Part shown: positions 11,399-20,032 of the stretch, piece after piece
How the letters are laid out: each line of letters opens with the position of its first letter
Position numbering within the stretch: position 1 is the stretch's first letter
Assembly: GCF_024102715.1 (NCBI RefSeq)
Contig: NZ_JAGFJM010000109.1
Location: forward strand, 1 to 64,000
Reading direction: 5' to 3'
From: Nitrosomonas communis
GTDB lineage: Bacteria > Pseudomonadota > Gammaproteobacteria > Burkholderiales > Nitrosomonadaceae
Length of the DNA stretch: 64,000 nt
The notes under the pieces: model-generated
Database searches by the model: none
Seen by the model: the letters and a program-made list of their open reading frames with translations, nothing else
What the model was told of the DNA's origin: nothing
Translations under genes and position numbers: made by a program

Positions 11399-12691
11399 AT
11401 GAATCAGGGGGAACATTTGGGGCGCGGATTTTATACGATAATGGCGGCACAATTTTTTTCGTCATTAGCTGATAACGCATTACTGGTGGTAGCGATCGCG
11501 CTATTAGTTGATTTGCATGCCCCCGCTTTTCTTACCCCGATGCTCAAATTCGTATTTGTGCTGTTTTATGTCATCCTAGCACCATTCGTTGGTGCATTTG
11601 CTGACTCCATGGCCAAGGGGCGCGTCATGTTTATCAGCAACTCGATTAAAATTGTTGGCTGTATCCTGTTGTTCTTTACCATGCATCAGTATTTCGCACT
11701 TTCTGCCTATGCCATTGTCGGGCTAGGCGCAGCAGCCTATTCGCCTGCAAAATACGGTATCTTGACTGAATTGCTGCCACCGGAAAAATTAGTAATTGCC
11801 AATGGCTGGATTGAAGGATTGACAGTTGCTTCTATCGTACTTGGCACAGTATTCGGTGGACTTATCATCACCCCTGCTATTTCGTCTGCCCTGCTATTGC
11901 TCGATTTTCCTTTCATCGATACAGGCTTGGATACGCATATAGAAGTGGCTATTCTGTTTGTTGCAACATTTTATGCCATTGCGGCTATTTTTAACTTATT
12001 CATACCCGATACCGGGATAGATCATCGGATACTGAAAAAGAACCCATCATTCCTGATCCATGAATTCGCACATTGTGTCAGGCTGTTATGGGCCGACAAG
12101 CTCGGGCAAATTTCGCTTGCTGTCACTACTTTATTCTGGGGAGCAGGCGCCACCTTGCAATTTATCGTCTTGAAGTGGGCTGATATCGCGCTTGGGTTTC
12201 AACTTAATGAAGCTGCGCAATTACAAGGTGTAGTAGCGTTTGGCATTGCGCTGGGAGCAGTCCTGGCGGCTAAACTGGTCTCGCTGCGTGATTCAGTGAA
12301 AGTCATTCCTCTGGGTATTGCCATGGGATTAGTCGTCATGATGATGATTACTGTGCGGGATTTATGGATTGCAATTGTGCTGCTTATCTTGATCGGTGGT
12401 CTGGCAGGTTTTTTTGTGGTACCCATGAACGCCCTGCTACAGCATCGCGGACATATTTTGATGGGTGCCGGTCATTCGATCGCAGTACAGAATTTCAATG
12501 AGAATCTCAGCATTCTCACCATGATATTGCTGTACGCGCTCCTCGTCATGCTGGATGTGCATATTTATGTTGTAATCGCGCTATTTGGTTTGTTTGTGGC
12601 GGTGACCATGGTTCTCATCCGCAAATGGCACCTGTCTAACCAGAGTAAACAGGACTCGCTGCATCTGATTGGGATGCACAAAATACACTGA
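11399..12691 (+). CDS. lplT: Lysophospholipid transporter (MFS)
   Basis: A 430-residue multi-spanning protein with about 12 hydrophobic segments. The N-terminus (FFSSLADNALLVVAIALL) and AAYSPAKYGILTELLPPEKL are characteristic of LplT, which flips lysophosphatidylethanolamine across the inner membrane for reacylation by Aas. No aas acyltransferase gene lies beside it, in contrast to enterobacteria. It is convergent with the uracil-DNA glycosylase gene. Confidence 0.9.
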   Translation: MNQGEHLGRGFYTIMAAQFFSSLADNALLVVAIALLVDLHAPAFLTPMLKFVFVLFYVILAPFVGAFADSMAKGRVMFISNSIKIVGCILLFFTMHQYFALSAYAIVGLGAAAYSPAKYGILTELLPPEKLVIANGWIEGLTVASIVLGTVFGGLIITPAISSALLLLDFPFIDTGLDTHIEVAILFVATFYAIAAIFNLFIPDTGIDHRILKKNPSFLIHEFAHCVRLLWADKLGQISLAVTTLFWGAGATLQFIVLKWADIALGFQLNEAAQLQGVVAFGIALGAVLAAKLVSLRDSVKVIPLGIAMGLVVMMMITVRDLWIAIVLLILIGGLAGFFVVPMNALLQHRGHILMGAGHSIAVQNFNENLSILTMILLYALLVMLDVHIYVVIALFGLFVAVTMVLIRKWHLSNQSKQDSLHLIGMHKIH

Positions 12692-12732
12692 TAAACATCA
12701 TGAATCCACCCTTCCTGCAAGATGCTCCAGAA

Positions 12733-13473
12733 TCAGCGGGTTAACAATGACTGCATAGTTGCCTTGGCAAAGCATAAATCCTCCCATGCTTTGGCTTTAT
12801 CGGAAAGTGAACGTAACAGATAAGCAGGATGATAAGTAACGATCAAAGGTATATCTGAGTAGTAATGTAACTTGCCGCGCAAATTGGCGATACTCTCATT
12901 GGTATGCAGTAAATTCTGAGCGGCAACTTTTCCTAACGCAACAATCAGTTTAGGCTTAATCAATACGATTTGCCGTGCGAGGTAAGGATGACATTGCTCA
13001 GCTTCACTGGATTCAGGGTTTCTGTTATTAGGCGGGCGGCATTTTACGATATTGGTGATATAAACCTCATCACCGCGCCGCAATTGAATAGACATCAGCA
13101 TATTGTCAAGCAATTTACCCGCTTGACCGACAAAAGGCTCTCCTAATTCATCTTCTTTCGCCCCAGGCCCTTCCCCGATAAACAACCAGTCGGCTCGCTT
13201 ATCGCCCACGCCAAATACTGTGCGCGTTCTGGACTGACATAATGGACATGCAGTGCAACAAGCAACGGCAGCTTCCAGCTGTCCCCAGTTCATTCTTGCG
13301 ATGCGTGCCGCTCGATCGTCACCCGCTGATATTGGAGCAGTCATCTCTGGGGTCGATTCATCGGTATTTATGCTCATCGATTCGCCCTCTTTCAGCTTGT
13401 TATCTGCTCTGCGGCGCCAGATAGGGGTCAAACCAAGTTCGTGTAATATTTCCTTACGGCGTTGCCGCCTCAT
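12733..13473 (-). CDS. Family 4-type uracil-DNA glycosylase (iron-sulfur)
   Basis: A 246-residue protein with the type 4 UDG signatures. CxxC cysteines lie in ACCTACPLCQSRT. The motif GEGPGAKEDELGEPFVGQAG and VKCRPPNNRNP carry active-site residues, and TYHPAYLLR provides the C-terminal catalytic His motif. It removes uracil from deaminated DNA. The first 70 or so residues are poorly conserved linker. Its start overlaps the end of rimI by 4 bases, so it is probably the last gene of a tsaB-rimI-udg operon. Confidence 0.9.
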   Translation of the reverse strand: MRRQRRKEILHELGLTPIWRRRADNKLKEGESMSINTDESTPEMTAPISAGDDRAARIARMNWGQLEAAVACCTACPLCQSRTRTVFGVGDKRADWLFIGEGPGAKEDELGEPFVGQAGKLLDNMLMSIQLRRGDEVYITNIVKCRPPNNRNPESSEAEQCHPYLARQIVLIKPKLIVALGKVAAQNLLHTNESIANLRGKLHYYSDIPLIVTYHPAYLLRSLSDKAKAWEDLCFAKATMQSLLTR

Positions 13474-13931
13474 AATTCTAATCTCATCACCAACGCATCC
13501 TCACGCCCACACATGGCGGGATAATACCCCTTACGAATCGCGATTTGTTTAAAACCCAGTCGCCGATACAAGTTGGCGGCACCGATATTGGATTCACGCA
13601 CATCCAGCAATACTGATGCAGCTTGCTGCTGTTTGGCAAGATTGATGAAATACTGCAGTAGCCTGCCACCCCAGCCCTGATGCTGCCATTGTGCTGAAAT
13701 GCCAATCGTCAGAATATGGGCTTCATCCAGCCCCATCATCATGATACCGTAACCCATGAGCGTATCATCTTGCTCCAGCACGCGACAGTGATAGCCTGCT
13801 CTGATCGAGTCGGAGAAATTCATCTCCGTCCAGGGAAAAAGAAAAATTTCACGCTCGATCTGAATGACACGGCGCACATCATCCAGCTGCATTTCCCTGA
13901 TCTGATACGCTTGCTGCAAACACTCATTCAT
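13470..13931 (-). CDS. rimI: Ribosomal protein S18 alanine N-acetyltransferase
   Basis: A GNAT acetyltransferase of 153 residues. The acetyl-CoA-binding motif A is in ISAQWQHQGWGGRLLQ, followed by NIGAANLYRRLGF. The frame extends upstream to 14060, but the family start MNECLQQAYQIREM at 13931 overlaps the tsaB stop (ATGA), so that start is chosen. tsaB-rimI coupling is common in proteobacteria. Confidence 0.92.
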   Translation of the reverse strand: MNECLQQAYQIREMQLDDVRRVIQIEREIFLFPWTEMNFSDSIRAGYHCRVLEQDDTLMGYGIMMMGLDEAHILTIGISAQWQHQGWGGRLLQYFINLAKQQQAASVLLDVRESNIGAANLYRRLGFKQIAIRKGYYPAMCGREDALVMRLEL

Positions 13932-14602
13932 CGCTCGCTTTCCTTCAAAGCCACCTTGTTCCGTATATAAACAGGAGCAGCCTCTTCGGCAGAGACACCT
14001 AATCCTTTCATCAACCTTGGTGCAGCCAGTTGCGCCATTTCCTGCGCACGCGGATAACATCCTCGATCAATTCGGCACAAACTGCCGCTATAGAGCGTAC
14101 TTAACATCTCATGATGTTGATCAAAACCGCTACCACACCCAATCCAGCAGTTATCACCCGGCAGCGGCGGAATATGCTGGGGCAAACAGAGGATGGGCGC
14201 TTGTACATTTGACCAGCCATCCGCCGTATGAATATAAGCAGCATAATAAATTTCACCCATGCGCGCATCAAGCGCCGTCATGACGTGACTGGCGCCAATT
14301 CTTTGTGCCATCGCTTCTAGCGTACTGATACCGATAACAGGCAGATCAGTAGCAAGCGCCAGTCCCTGCACGATCCCGCAAGCAATGCGCAAACCGGTAA
14401 ATGACCCAGGACCCGCTCCGAAAGCAAAACCATCCAATTGGGCCAAAGTCAGACCAGATTCAGCCAGCATTTCCTGCAGCAGCGGCAGTAGTAATTCAGT
14501 ATGCTTTTGCCCAGCCAGAATTTCCCTGCTCAGCACAGACCCGTCCTGCCATAACGCAAGCGAGCAATATTCAGTCGATGTATCGAGTGCAAGAATTTTC
14601 AT
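13928..14602 (-). CDS. tsaB: tRNA t6A biosynthesis protein TsaB
   Basis: An ASKHA-fold protein of 224 residues: MKILALDTSTEYCSLAL at the N-terminus and GFAFGAGPGSFTGLRIACG in the middle. TsaB scaffolds TsaD in threonylcarbamoyl-adenosine formation at position 37 of ANN-decoding tRNAs. It overlaps rimI by 4 bases. Confidence 0.95.
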   Translation of the reverse strand: MKILALDTSTEYCSLALWQDGSVLSREILAGQKHTELLLPLLQEMLAESGLTLAQLDGFAFGAGPGSFTGLRIACGIVQGLALATDLPVIGISTLEAMAQRIGASHVMTALDARMGEIYYAAYIHTADGWSNVQAPILCLPQHIPPLPGDNCWIGCGSGFDQHHEMLSTLYSGSLCRIDRGCYPRAQEMAQLAAPRLMKGLGVSAEEAAPVYIRNKVALKESER

Positions 14603-14638
14603 CAGAATCCAAATCAGAAGAGTAATGTTATGCCTTGT

Positions 14639-15211
14639 TCAGACTTCTTGCAGCGACCAACGATCTAATGAAACATACACCGTACCCTGATCGGTTTGGT
14701 TGGACTGCACCAATGTCCATTCATTTACATGCCAGCTAATGGGCGTCATCAAATTTGACAATGTCTTGCACAAAGCTTTTCTTACTAACGTTACGTGTGG
14801 AATATAGGGACGCTTCTCCAGCGGGAAACCTGCCAGCATCAATCTGTGCTGCAAATCGTTTACCAAGGCAGTAAGCCCCGCGGGACACTGACTTGGAGCA
14901 GCGTGGACGATACGGTTATGTTGCCAGTATTGAATTTCATCCACAGTCAAATCGAAACTAGCCTGCTTGACTTGACTGGCTATCTGCCGCAGCGTTTCCA
15001 GCTGATAATGATCTACATAACCGATAAATACCAGAGTGAGATGTATCAGCGGTAAGCTGGTTTTCTTTCCGCCACAATCGCCGGCAAGTTTTCCCGCTAA
15101 CTTGCTCAGTTTTTCTTGGGCAGCGGCATCCGGCCAGATGGCAAAAAAAACCTTATAAGTGCTTTCTGCAGTATTATTTGCTTCAGCCACGAATGTCGTC
15201 AGTTTTAGCAA
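14639..15211 (-). CDS. thpR: RNA 2',3'-cyclic phosphodiesterase
   Basis: A 190-residue 2H phosphoesterase with both HxT motifs: HLTLVFIG and HVTLVRK. It belongs to the LigT/ThpR family, which opens 2',3'-cyclic phosphates and has RNA ligase activity in vitro. The chosen start overlaps the ispF end by 29 bases; a later start near FFAIWPD would remove only poorly conserved residues. Confidence 0.88.
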   Translation of the reverse strand: MLKLTTFVAEANNTAESTYKVFFAIWPDAAAQEKLSKLAGKLAGDCGGKKTSLPLIHLTLVFIGYVDHYQLETLRQIASQVKQASFDLTVDEIQYWQHNRIVHAAPSQCPAGLTALVNDLQHRLMLAGFPLEKRPYIPHVTLVRKALCKTLSNLMTPISWHVNEWTLVQSNQTDQGTVYVSLDRWSLQEV

Positions 15212-15680
15212 TCAGGCAAACGACTTCGGCGACGATACCTTCGCCCCGACCAATATATCCAAGTTTCTCCGCAGTTTTTGCCTTGATATTGATATCGCTG
15301 GCAGGCATGTTCAGATCTTGGGCAATATTGGTGATCATCGTTGGAATATGCGGCTCCATTTTAGGTGCCTGGGCGATGATGGTTGCATCGATATTCATGA
15401 CCCCATAATGTTTGCTGGCGAGCAAGCAATGGACTTCGCGCAACAGCAGGCGACTGTCGATATCTTTATAACGTGCATCGCTGTCTGAAAAATGCTGACC
15501 GATATCGCCTAACGCTGCCGCACCCAGCAATGCGTCACACAGCGCATGCAGCAGCACATCAGCGTCAGAATGCCCTAGCAGCCCTTTTTCGTAGGGAATC
15601 GTCACCCCACCGATGATCAGATCACGGCCTGCCACCAACTGATGTACATCGAACCCTTGGCCAATTCTTATATTTTTCAC
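15183..15680 (-). CDS. ispF: 2-C-methyl-D-erythritol 2,4-cyclodiphosphate synthase
   Basis: A 165-residue protein of the MEP isoprenoid pathway. It has the metal-binding GQGFDVHQL motif, [25 protein letters not shown] (written here only as landmark HSDADV...GDIG) and the C-terminal [15 protein letters not shown]. Its start overlaps ispD by 4 bases, so the two successive pathway enzymes are translationally coupled. Confidence 0.97.
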   Translation of the reverse strand: MKNIRIGQGFDVHQLVAGRDLIIGGVTIPYEKGLLGHSDADVLLHALCDALLGAAALGDIGQHFSDSDARYKDIDSRLLLREVHCLLASKHYGVMNIDATIIAQAPKMEPHIPTMITNIAQDLNMPASDINIKAKTAEKLGYIGRGEGIVAEVVCLIAKTDDIRG

Positions 15681-16384
15681 TTTGTTTCTCTCTTCTGCAA
15701 AATGAGTTCTGCCAAAGCCAGATCTTGCGGATACGTGACTTTGAAATTATAGGCATCGCTCAGCACCAATCTGGGGTGAAGACCCATCGCCTCGATCGCA
15801 CTGGCATCATCCGTGATACTGGCACTGTCTACTTTACTCAACGCCTCCTTTAACAAACCAAGGCGAAACATTTGCGGTGTTTGCGCTTGCCATAAACCTG
15901 CTCTGGATGCTGTGGCGACAGCACGCTGATCCGCATCGGCGCGTTTTAAGGTATCCGCAACCGGAATGGCCAATAACCCGCCAACCTCATCCGGCGCCAA
16001 CACCTCAATCAGCTGTTCGAGCTGAGCAGCGCTCAGGCAAGGACGCGCCGCATCATGCACGAGCACCCAATCATCCTGACCAATGGATGCCTCTGATTGC
16101 ATGGCCTTCAGTCCGTTCAATACGCTGTCAGCACGCGTCGCTCCGCCACAATAGCGCACGGCTAGCTTGTCGTCAGCAAAAGATGACCAATCATAACGCG
16201 CCCATTCATGATCATCCGGGGCGAGAATGACAAATACCCTAAAAATACTTGCGGAACTGCACAGCGTGTGCAAAGCATGGTAAATCATTGGCTTCCCCGC
16301 CAATGATAAATACTGTTTTGGCAACTGATTACCCATGCGCGCACCGAAGCCTGCGGCAGGGATCAAGGCAATAAATCTAGACAT
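15677..16384 (-). CDS. ispD: 2-C-methyl-D-erythritol 4-phosphate cytidylyltransferase
   Basis: A 235-residue nucleotidyltransferase with [13 protein letters not shown] near the N-terminus (CTP binding), [10 protein letters not shown] in the middle and [10 protein letters not shown] near the end. It converts MEP to CDP-ME. The frame also opens at a TTG 15 bases upstream (16399); the ATG at 16384, giving [12 protein letters not shown], fits the family better. About 280 bases of featureless AT-rich sequence separate it from the accessory patch. Confidence 0.96.
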   Translation of the reverse strand: MSRFIALIPAAGFGARMGNQLPKQYLSLAGKPMIYHALHTLCSSASIFRVFVILAPDDHEWARYDWSSFADDKLAVRYCGGATRADSVLNGLKAMQSEASIGQDDWVLVHDAARPCLSAAQLEQLIEVLAPDEVGGLLAIPVADTLKRADADQRAVATASRAGLWQAQTPQMFRLGLLKEALSKVDSASITDDASAIEAMGLHPRLVLSDAYNFKVTYPQDLALAELILQKRETK

Positions 16385-16665
16385 GCTGGTATTGTTCAAT
16401 GAAGCGGCTAAGTCTGCGTAGATAGATAATAGATATTTGCTTCCAATTATCTCACATCATTTCATTGATATCGTATTGCCAAACAAGAAAAGCATGCTGC
16501 AAATTCTGTGATTAACACAACTTGGTTTGAAAGCGAAATTAGACTGTAGGAATGTCGCAGTGAAGTAGCGAATTAAACTGGGATAACAATCTCTTTTTTT
16601 ATAATGTGAGCCAATGATCGTGTTAAGACAATTCTATTGCTCTATCGCTACGCTCATTTCAATCT

Positions 16666-17022
16666 TCATCGGCCCCCATCAATGCGCACAGCGGACAATT
16701 GTTTTAGCAATTCCGGCAGCGCTGTCTGCACTGTATTCCATACCACATCAAGATCGATCTCAAAGTAGCCATGTGCGATGCGGTTACGCATACCACGCAT
16801 ACTTCGTCATGGTACTTCCGGGTGTGATTGAGTAAACTCAGGGCAGGCTTCTATCACTTTCGTTGCGGCTTCGCCGATGATAACAAGGCTCATGATGACA
16901 GCCTGTTGAGTTCGCTTATCAGCAAAAAAATCATCCTTACTCAAGCCTTCAACAAAGCTGCAGGCATCCATCGCGGCCTGCTGGATGTGATCCAGGTAGT
17001 CAGAAAGACGGCTCGCCCTCAT
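16666..17022 (-). pseudogene. hepT: HEPN-domain toxin (HepT/DUF86), interrupted by an in-frame stop
   Basis: The frame encodes a typical HEPN domain (MRASRLSDYLDHIQQAAMD..., IIGEAATKVIEACPEF) for 71 residues, then TGA at 16809-16807. The same frame continues uninterrupted as RSMRGMRNRIAHGYFEID and ends at 16666. The family has Trp at the stop position (PWRxMRGMRN), so one TGG to TGA change explains it. The lost part contains the RX4HXY ribonuclease motif (R79, H84, Y86), so the truncated product should be catalytically dead. It overlaps mntA by 4 bases, as in intact type VII pairs. Confidence 0.85.
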
Positions 17023-17309
17023 ACAGACTTGGCTTCCGCAAGGACCTGATTGCGAAACTTCAGCGGCAGATCACCAGGCGTCAACAGATCGACGTGAACG
17101 CCTAACAGCTCTTCCAACTCAATTTGCAAACCGCCAAGGTCGAACAATGTTGCACCGGGTAGTGCATCCACCAACAGATCAAGGTCGCTACCGTCTTTGT
17201 CGGAACCGTGCAGCACCGATCCGAAAACGCGCAGGTTCGCCGCGCGAAAGCGGCTTGCCGCCTCGCGGACAGCATTTCGCTTGAGATTAAGGGCGATTGA
17301 CGGTCGCAT
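17019..17309 (-). CDS. mntA: MNT-type nucleotidyltransferase antitoxin
   Basis: A 96-residue minimal nucleotidyltransferase with the VFGSVLHGSDKDGSDLDLLVD signature split as GS (30-31) and DLD (42-44), plus a third acidic position in HVDLL. In HepT/MntA systems this enzyme AMPylates the HEPN RNase and neutralises it. A GTG six bases upstream (17315) is an alternative start. The gene looks intact while its partner is broken. Confidence 0.88.
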   Translation of the reverse strand: MRPSIALNLKRNAVREAASRFRAANLRVFGSVLHGSDKDGSDLDLLVDALPGATLFDLGGLQIELEELLGVHVDLLTPGDLPLKFRNQVLAEAKSV

Positions 17310-17490
17310 GAGCACTTTTCATAAACTAAATGGGTAGTGAATTGAGTATAAAAGCTCTATTACAAAAATCAAAAGCAGATTTTTTGATTTCTTCTCTTAA
17401 TCTCAGTTTTACGCTATCCATTTCTTGACAGCCAATTTTGGTCAAACATCATTTTTCTACAAAAATACTATTCGTTATGCACAAACGCCC

Positions 17491-17655
17491 ATGACCACCG
17501 AACTAAGCACAGTCCAATGGAATGAAATCCTCACGCGTCAAGAACTGACGAGCGAGACTAATTTGTCGATCTTTCAAACACTGTACTCCTTTGATGGTCA
17601 TACGGCTTTGAGGTCTACCATTGTATTTTTCACCCTCTCCTTTCAGCCTATTTGA
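17491..17655 (+). pseudogene. Probable N-terminal remnant of an HNH endonuclease-like protein
   Basis: The 54-codon frame starting MTTELSTVQWNEILTRQEL and continuing NLSIFQTLYSFDGHTA resembles, from memory, the N-terminus of stand-alone HNH nucleases. After GHTA the similarity stops and the frame ends within 15 codons. No HNH motif is found downstream. It is best read as a fragment in a decayed accessory patch; family call is tentative. Confidence 0.35.
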
Positions 17656-17726
17656 CTATCCGACTAACGATCACGCAGCTCATATCAAAATATCTGCTTA
17701 TCTATGTCAAATGTAAGGCCTGACCC

Positions 17727-17770
17727 TTAGGGCTCGCTTAGGGCTCGGTAGAGGGCTCGGTAGGGCTCGG
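17727..17770. repeat. Four imperfect tandem copies of a 10-12 base unit
   Basis: The core AGGGCTCG(G/C) occurs four times in 44 bases, separated by T/TA-rich joints. It lies directly before the 46-codon frame at 17776. No function is evident. Confidence 0.6.
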
Positions 17771-17775
17771 TGCTG

Positions 17776-17916
17776 ATGGCTGGCAAGGCGCTGGAGGAAC
17801 TGAATGTCCTACTTTCTGGACGTGGTATCGAGCCCGTAGTCACCAAGCGGCCAGCCAAGCCCTTTGATGATGACATCCGTTCTGAGCACGTGGTGATGCC
17901 TAACTTCCTCGCTTAA
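17776..17916 (+). pseudogene. 46-codon orphan frame, possible gene 3' fragment
   Basis: The frame MAGKALEELNVLLSGRGIEP... ends ...HVVMPNFLA and has coding-like composition with higher GC than its surroundings. It has no ribosome-binding site and follows tandem repeats directly. It looks like the C-terminus of a larger gene, but I do not recognise the family. Confidence 0.3.
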
Positions 17917-18031
17917 ACCGACCCGCGCAGGCAGGCAAGCCCGGCCAGCTTAGCTCGAACGTTCGACGGACAAGAGAGCAAATGCATCTATGTGATCATG
18001 ATCATCTATACACATCTATAGTGATCAAAGT

Positions 18032-18102
18032 AATAGGGGACAGACCACGATTATTTCCAAAATTAACAGAACTTAGTTAGAAACCGTGGTCTGTCCTCTA
18101 TT
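18032..18102. repeat. Long inverted repeat (REP/MITE-like)
   Basis: AATAGGGGACAGACCACG (18032-18049) and AATAGAGGACAGACCACG (reverse complement of 18085-18102) match at 17 of 18 positions around a 35-base AT-rich loop. The GGGGACAGACCACG sequence is, from memory, a recurrent intergenic repeat in proteobacteria. No transposase for it is present in the window. Confidence 0.7.
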
Positions 18103-18280
18103 TTACCTATGCTTGACACGGGCCAGCTAATGGGTATCCCCTGTTTCTTTATTATTACCGCATAACAACATTATAAAAAGTTTAGATTCTAATTCTTGTA
18201 AACAAGCGATAACCCATATATTATAATTTTTCCAAGCCATATTAAAGATTAAACTTTTACTAAAGTATTGAGGAGAAAAG

Positions 18281-18547
18281 ATGCCTAACAATCCAGAATT
18301 AGAATCCCTTGAAAAATTGGTCACTACCGGGCTTAGCGCAGCTGCCCAAGCTATTCGTAGAGAAGCAGAGATAACCAGAGCTGTGGCTCGGGCCACTTAC
18401 AAAGGACATACTTCAAATGGAAAAGCCAGATTTGCTGACGATCTCGCCGCCTCGATGGGATCAAGTAAGGCAGCAGCAGAATACTTAGGTATTACTGAAG
18501 GACGAATGAGCCAGTTGAGAAAGCACGCAAAGCTAAATGGAAAATAA
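18281..18547 (+). CDS. Small HTH-like hypothetical protein, 88 residues
   Basis: ATG at 18281 follows GAGGAGAAAAG, a strong ribosome-binding site, and the gene ends just before a clear terminator. The C-terminal half (AAAEYLGITEGRMSQLRKHAK, read as helix-turn-recognition helix) resembles a Cro/XRE-type DNA-binding unit. The N-terminal half is helical and charged. A possible -10 TATAAT lies at 18222-18227. The gene sits alone between a REP-like repeat and an IS630 copy, suggesting a mobile-origin or orphan regulator. No family is recognised. Confidence 0.65.
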   Translation: MPNNPELESLEKLVTTGLSAAAQAIRREAEITRAVARATYKGHTSNGKARFADDLAASMGSSKAAAEYLGITEGRMSQLRKHAKLNGK

Positions 18548-18574
18548 GACAATTAGCAAATTATGACCATGAAA

Positions 18575-18603
18575 AGAGCGCTTCATCATCAGCGCTCTTT
18601 TTT
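18575..18603 (+). terminator. Intrinsic terminator of the 88-residue gene
   Basis: AGAGCGCT and AGCGCTCT form a perfect 8-bp stem around TCATCATC, followed by a T-run. It starts 28 bases after the stop codon at 18547. The remaining sequence up to 18816 contains no gene I can support. Confidence 0.85.
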
Positions 18604-18816
18604 CGTTTATTCAAGTAAAAATTAACAAATTAATCTTATCAAAACGTAATGGAGACTAACAATCACTTTCAGCCGACGCGCCAGCCGCTTCACGACTGTC
18701 ACCCTATCGAACTGGAACGTTATGTTTCTTGTGAAGCATACAATGCAATGGAGGTGTCATTCCAATTCCTATTAAATAATGAAACAATATAGCCATGTAT
18801 TACGAGGAAAAGAATC

Positions 18817-19883
18817 ATGGCAAGAAAAGCGAGCGGAATAGATCAATTAGTATCGGCGCGAGAATTATTGAGGGCAGCTAAAACAGCAGAGGAGTTGAGA
18901 GCGGCGCAAGCAGTATTACTGCCATTAGAATTGGGCATGTCGATAGAGCAAACAGCGCAGGCTATTGGACGTTCTGTTAGATGGACGTGCAGTATGCGCA
19001 CGCGTTACTGTAGAATCGCTCGCTGCGAGGAAGAGGCGCCTCGCACGAAACGGAGCCTGCGTAACCGTGCGATTGCCACACTTGAGCAGGAAGCCCAAAT
19101 TCTGAATGAGGTTTTGGTGGAAGCGACTCAAGGCGGCGTGGTGGTTGTTCCTCCGCTTAAAGAGAAAATCGAGAAACGGCTGGGCAAGCGCGTAGCACTC
19201 TCAACGATTTATCGAATGCTGGCTCGCCATGGCTGGCGTAAATTAGCACCGGATACCGCTCATCCTCAGGGGGATGCTGCGCTGCGCGAGGACTGGAAAA
19301 AAAATTTAAGGAACGGCTAGATGAAATGATAGCTAGCTGGGGTAATGATCGACCATTACGTTTGATGTTCCAGGATGAAGCACGCTTCGGCCGTATTACG
19401 GATAAACGTTATTGCTGGTGTCGCCGTCCAGATCGACCGCTGGTGAATACTATGATGACGCAGCAATATACTTATGCTTACGGGGCAGTCAGTCCCTTCG
19501 ATGGAGCCTTCGACAGTTTGGTGTTGCCGCATGTTAACAGCGATTGCATGCAGATTTTCATCAATGAAATAGCCAGTCGTTACCCTGGTGATAATATTAT
19601 TTTAGTCCTGGATGGTGCCGGCTGGCATAAAAGCAAGAATTTCCATTTGCCTGAGAATATCCGTTTGTTATTCCTGCCACCGTATTCACCTGAATTGAAT
19701 CCACAGGAACATCTTTGGGATGAGCTGCGAGAAAAATATTTCCATAATCGTGTGTTTGACAGCATTGATGCGCTTGAGAATCATTTGGTTAGTGCATTAG
19801 GTGAGCTCGAAAATGCCCCGGCTTTAATTAAAAGTATTACTGGTTGGAATTGGATTATTAATGCAGTTTCTAGTGCAAATTAG
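18817..19883 (+). mobile_element. IS630-family transposase in two frames joined by -1 frameshift
   Basis: The first frame (18817-19320, 167 codons) carries helix-turn-helix domains, ending REDWKKN. The second (internally from 19302, own ATG 19326, to 19883) carries the DDE catalytic domain: FQDEARFGR, LDGAGWHKS and PPYSPELNPQEHLWDELR. Eight A residues at 19297-19304 sit at the junction. A -1 slip there gives TGG-AAA-AAA-AAA-TTT and a single protein of about 355 residues, the normal IS630 size. Programmed frameshifting is known for some members of this family. The terminal inverted repeats and TA target duplication could not be delimited with confidence. Confidence 0.88.
19297..19304 (+). promoter_or_regulatory. 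Candidate -1 frameshift slippery tract (A8)
   Basis: Eight consecutive A residues precede TTTAAGG exactly where the two transposase frames must be joined. The zero frame reaches TAG 13 bases later. A simple one-base deletion from an ancestral A9 run would look identical. Confidence 0.6.
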
Positions 19884-20032
19884 AATCAGGTCTTCCAGAA
19901 ACACATTTCCCGCATCTCAGGGTCAGCTCCAGAATCAAGAATTCTTACTCTTATAAACAATAATCCCAATCGTCGCTCTTATTTTTCTTGATTCGCGACC
20001 CCAATGTGTTGTTTCAGAACGGCTTCTTGCTC

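Noticed and set aside
17425..17490. Upstream extension of the HNH-like fragment
   Set aside because: The extra 22 codons have no similarity to the family and no ribosome-binding site; the ATG at 17491 fits better.
18600..19990. Terminal inverted repeats of the IS630 copy
   Set aside because: GTGTCATTCCAATT near 18756 and AATTAGAAT near 19880 are only weakly similar, so I could not define ends or a TA duplication.
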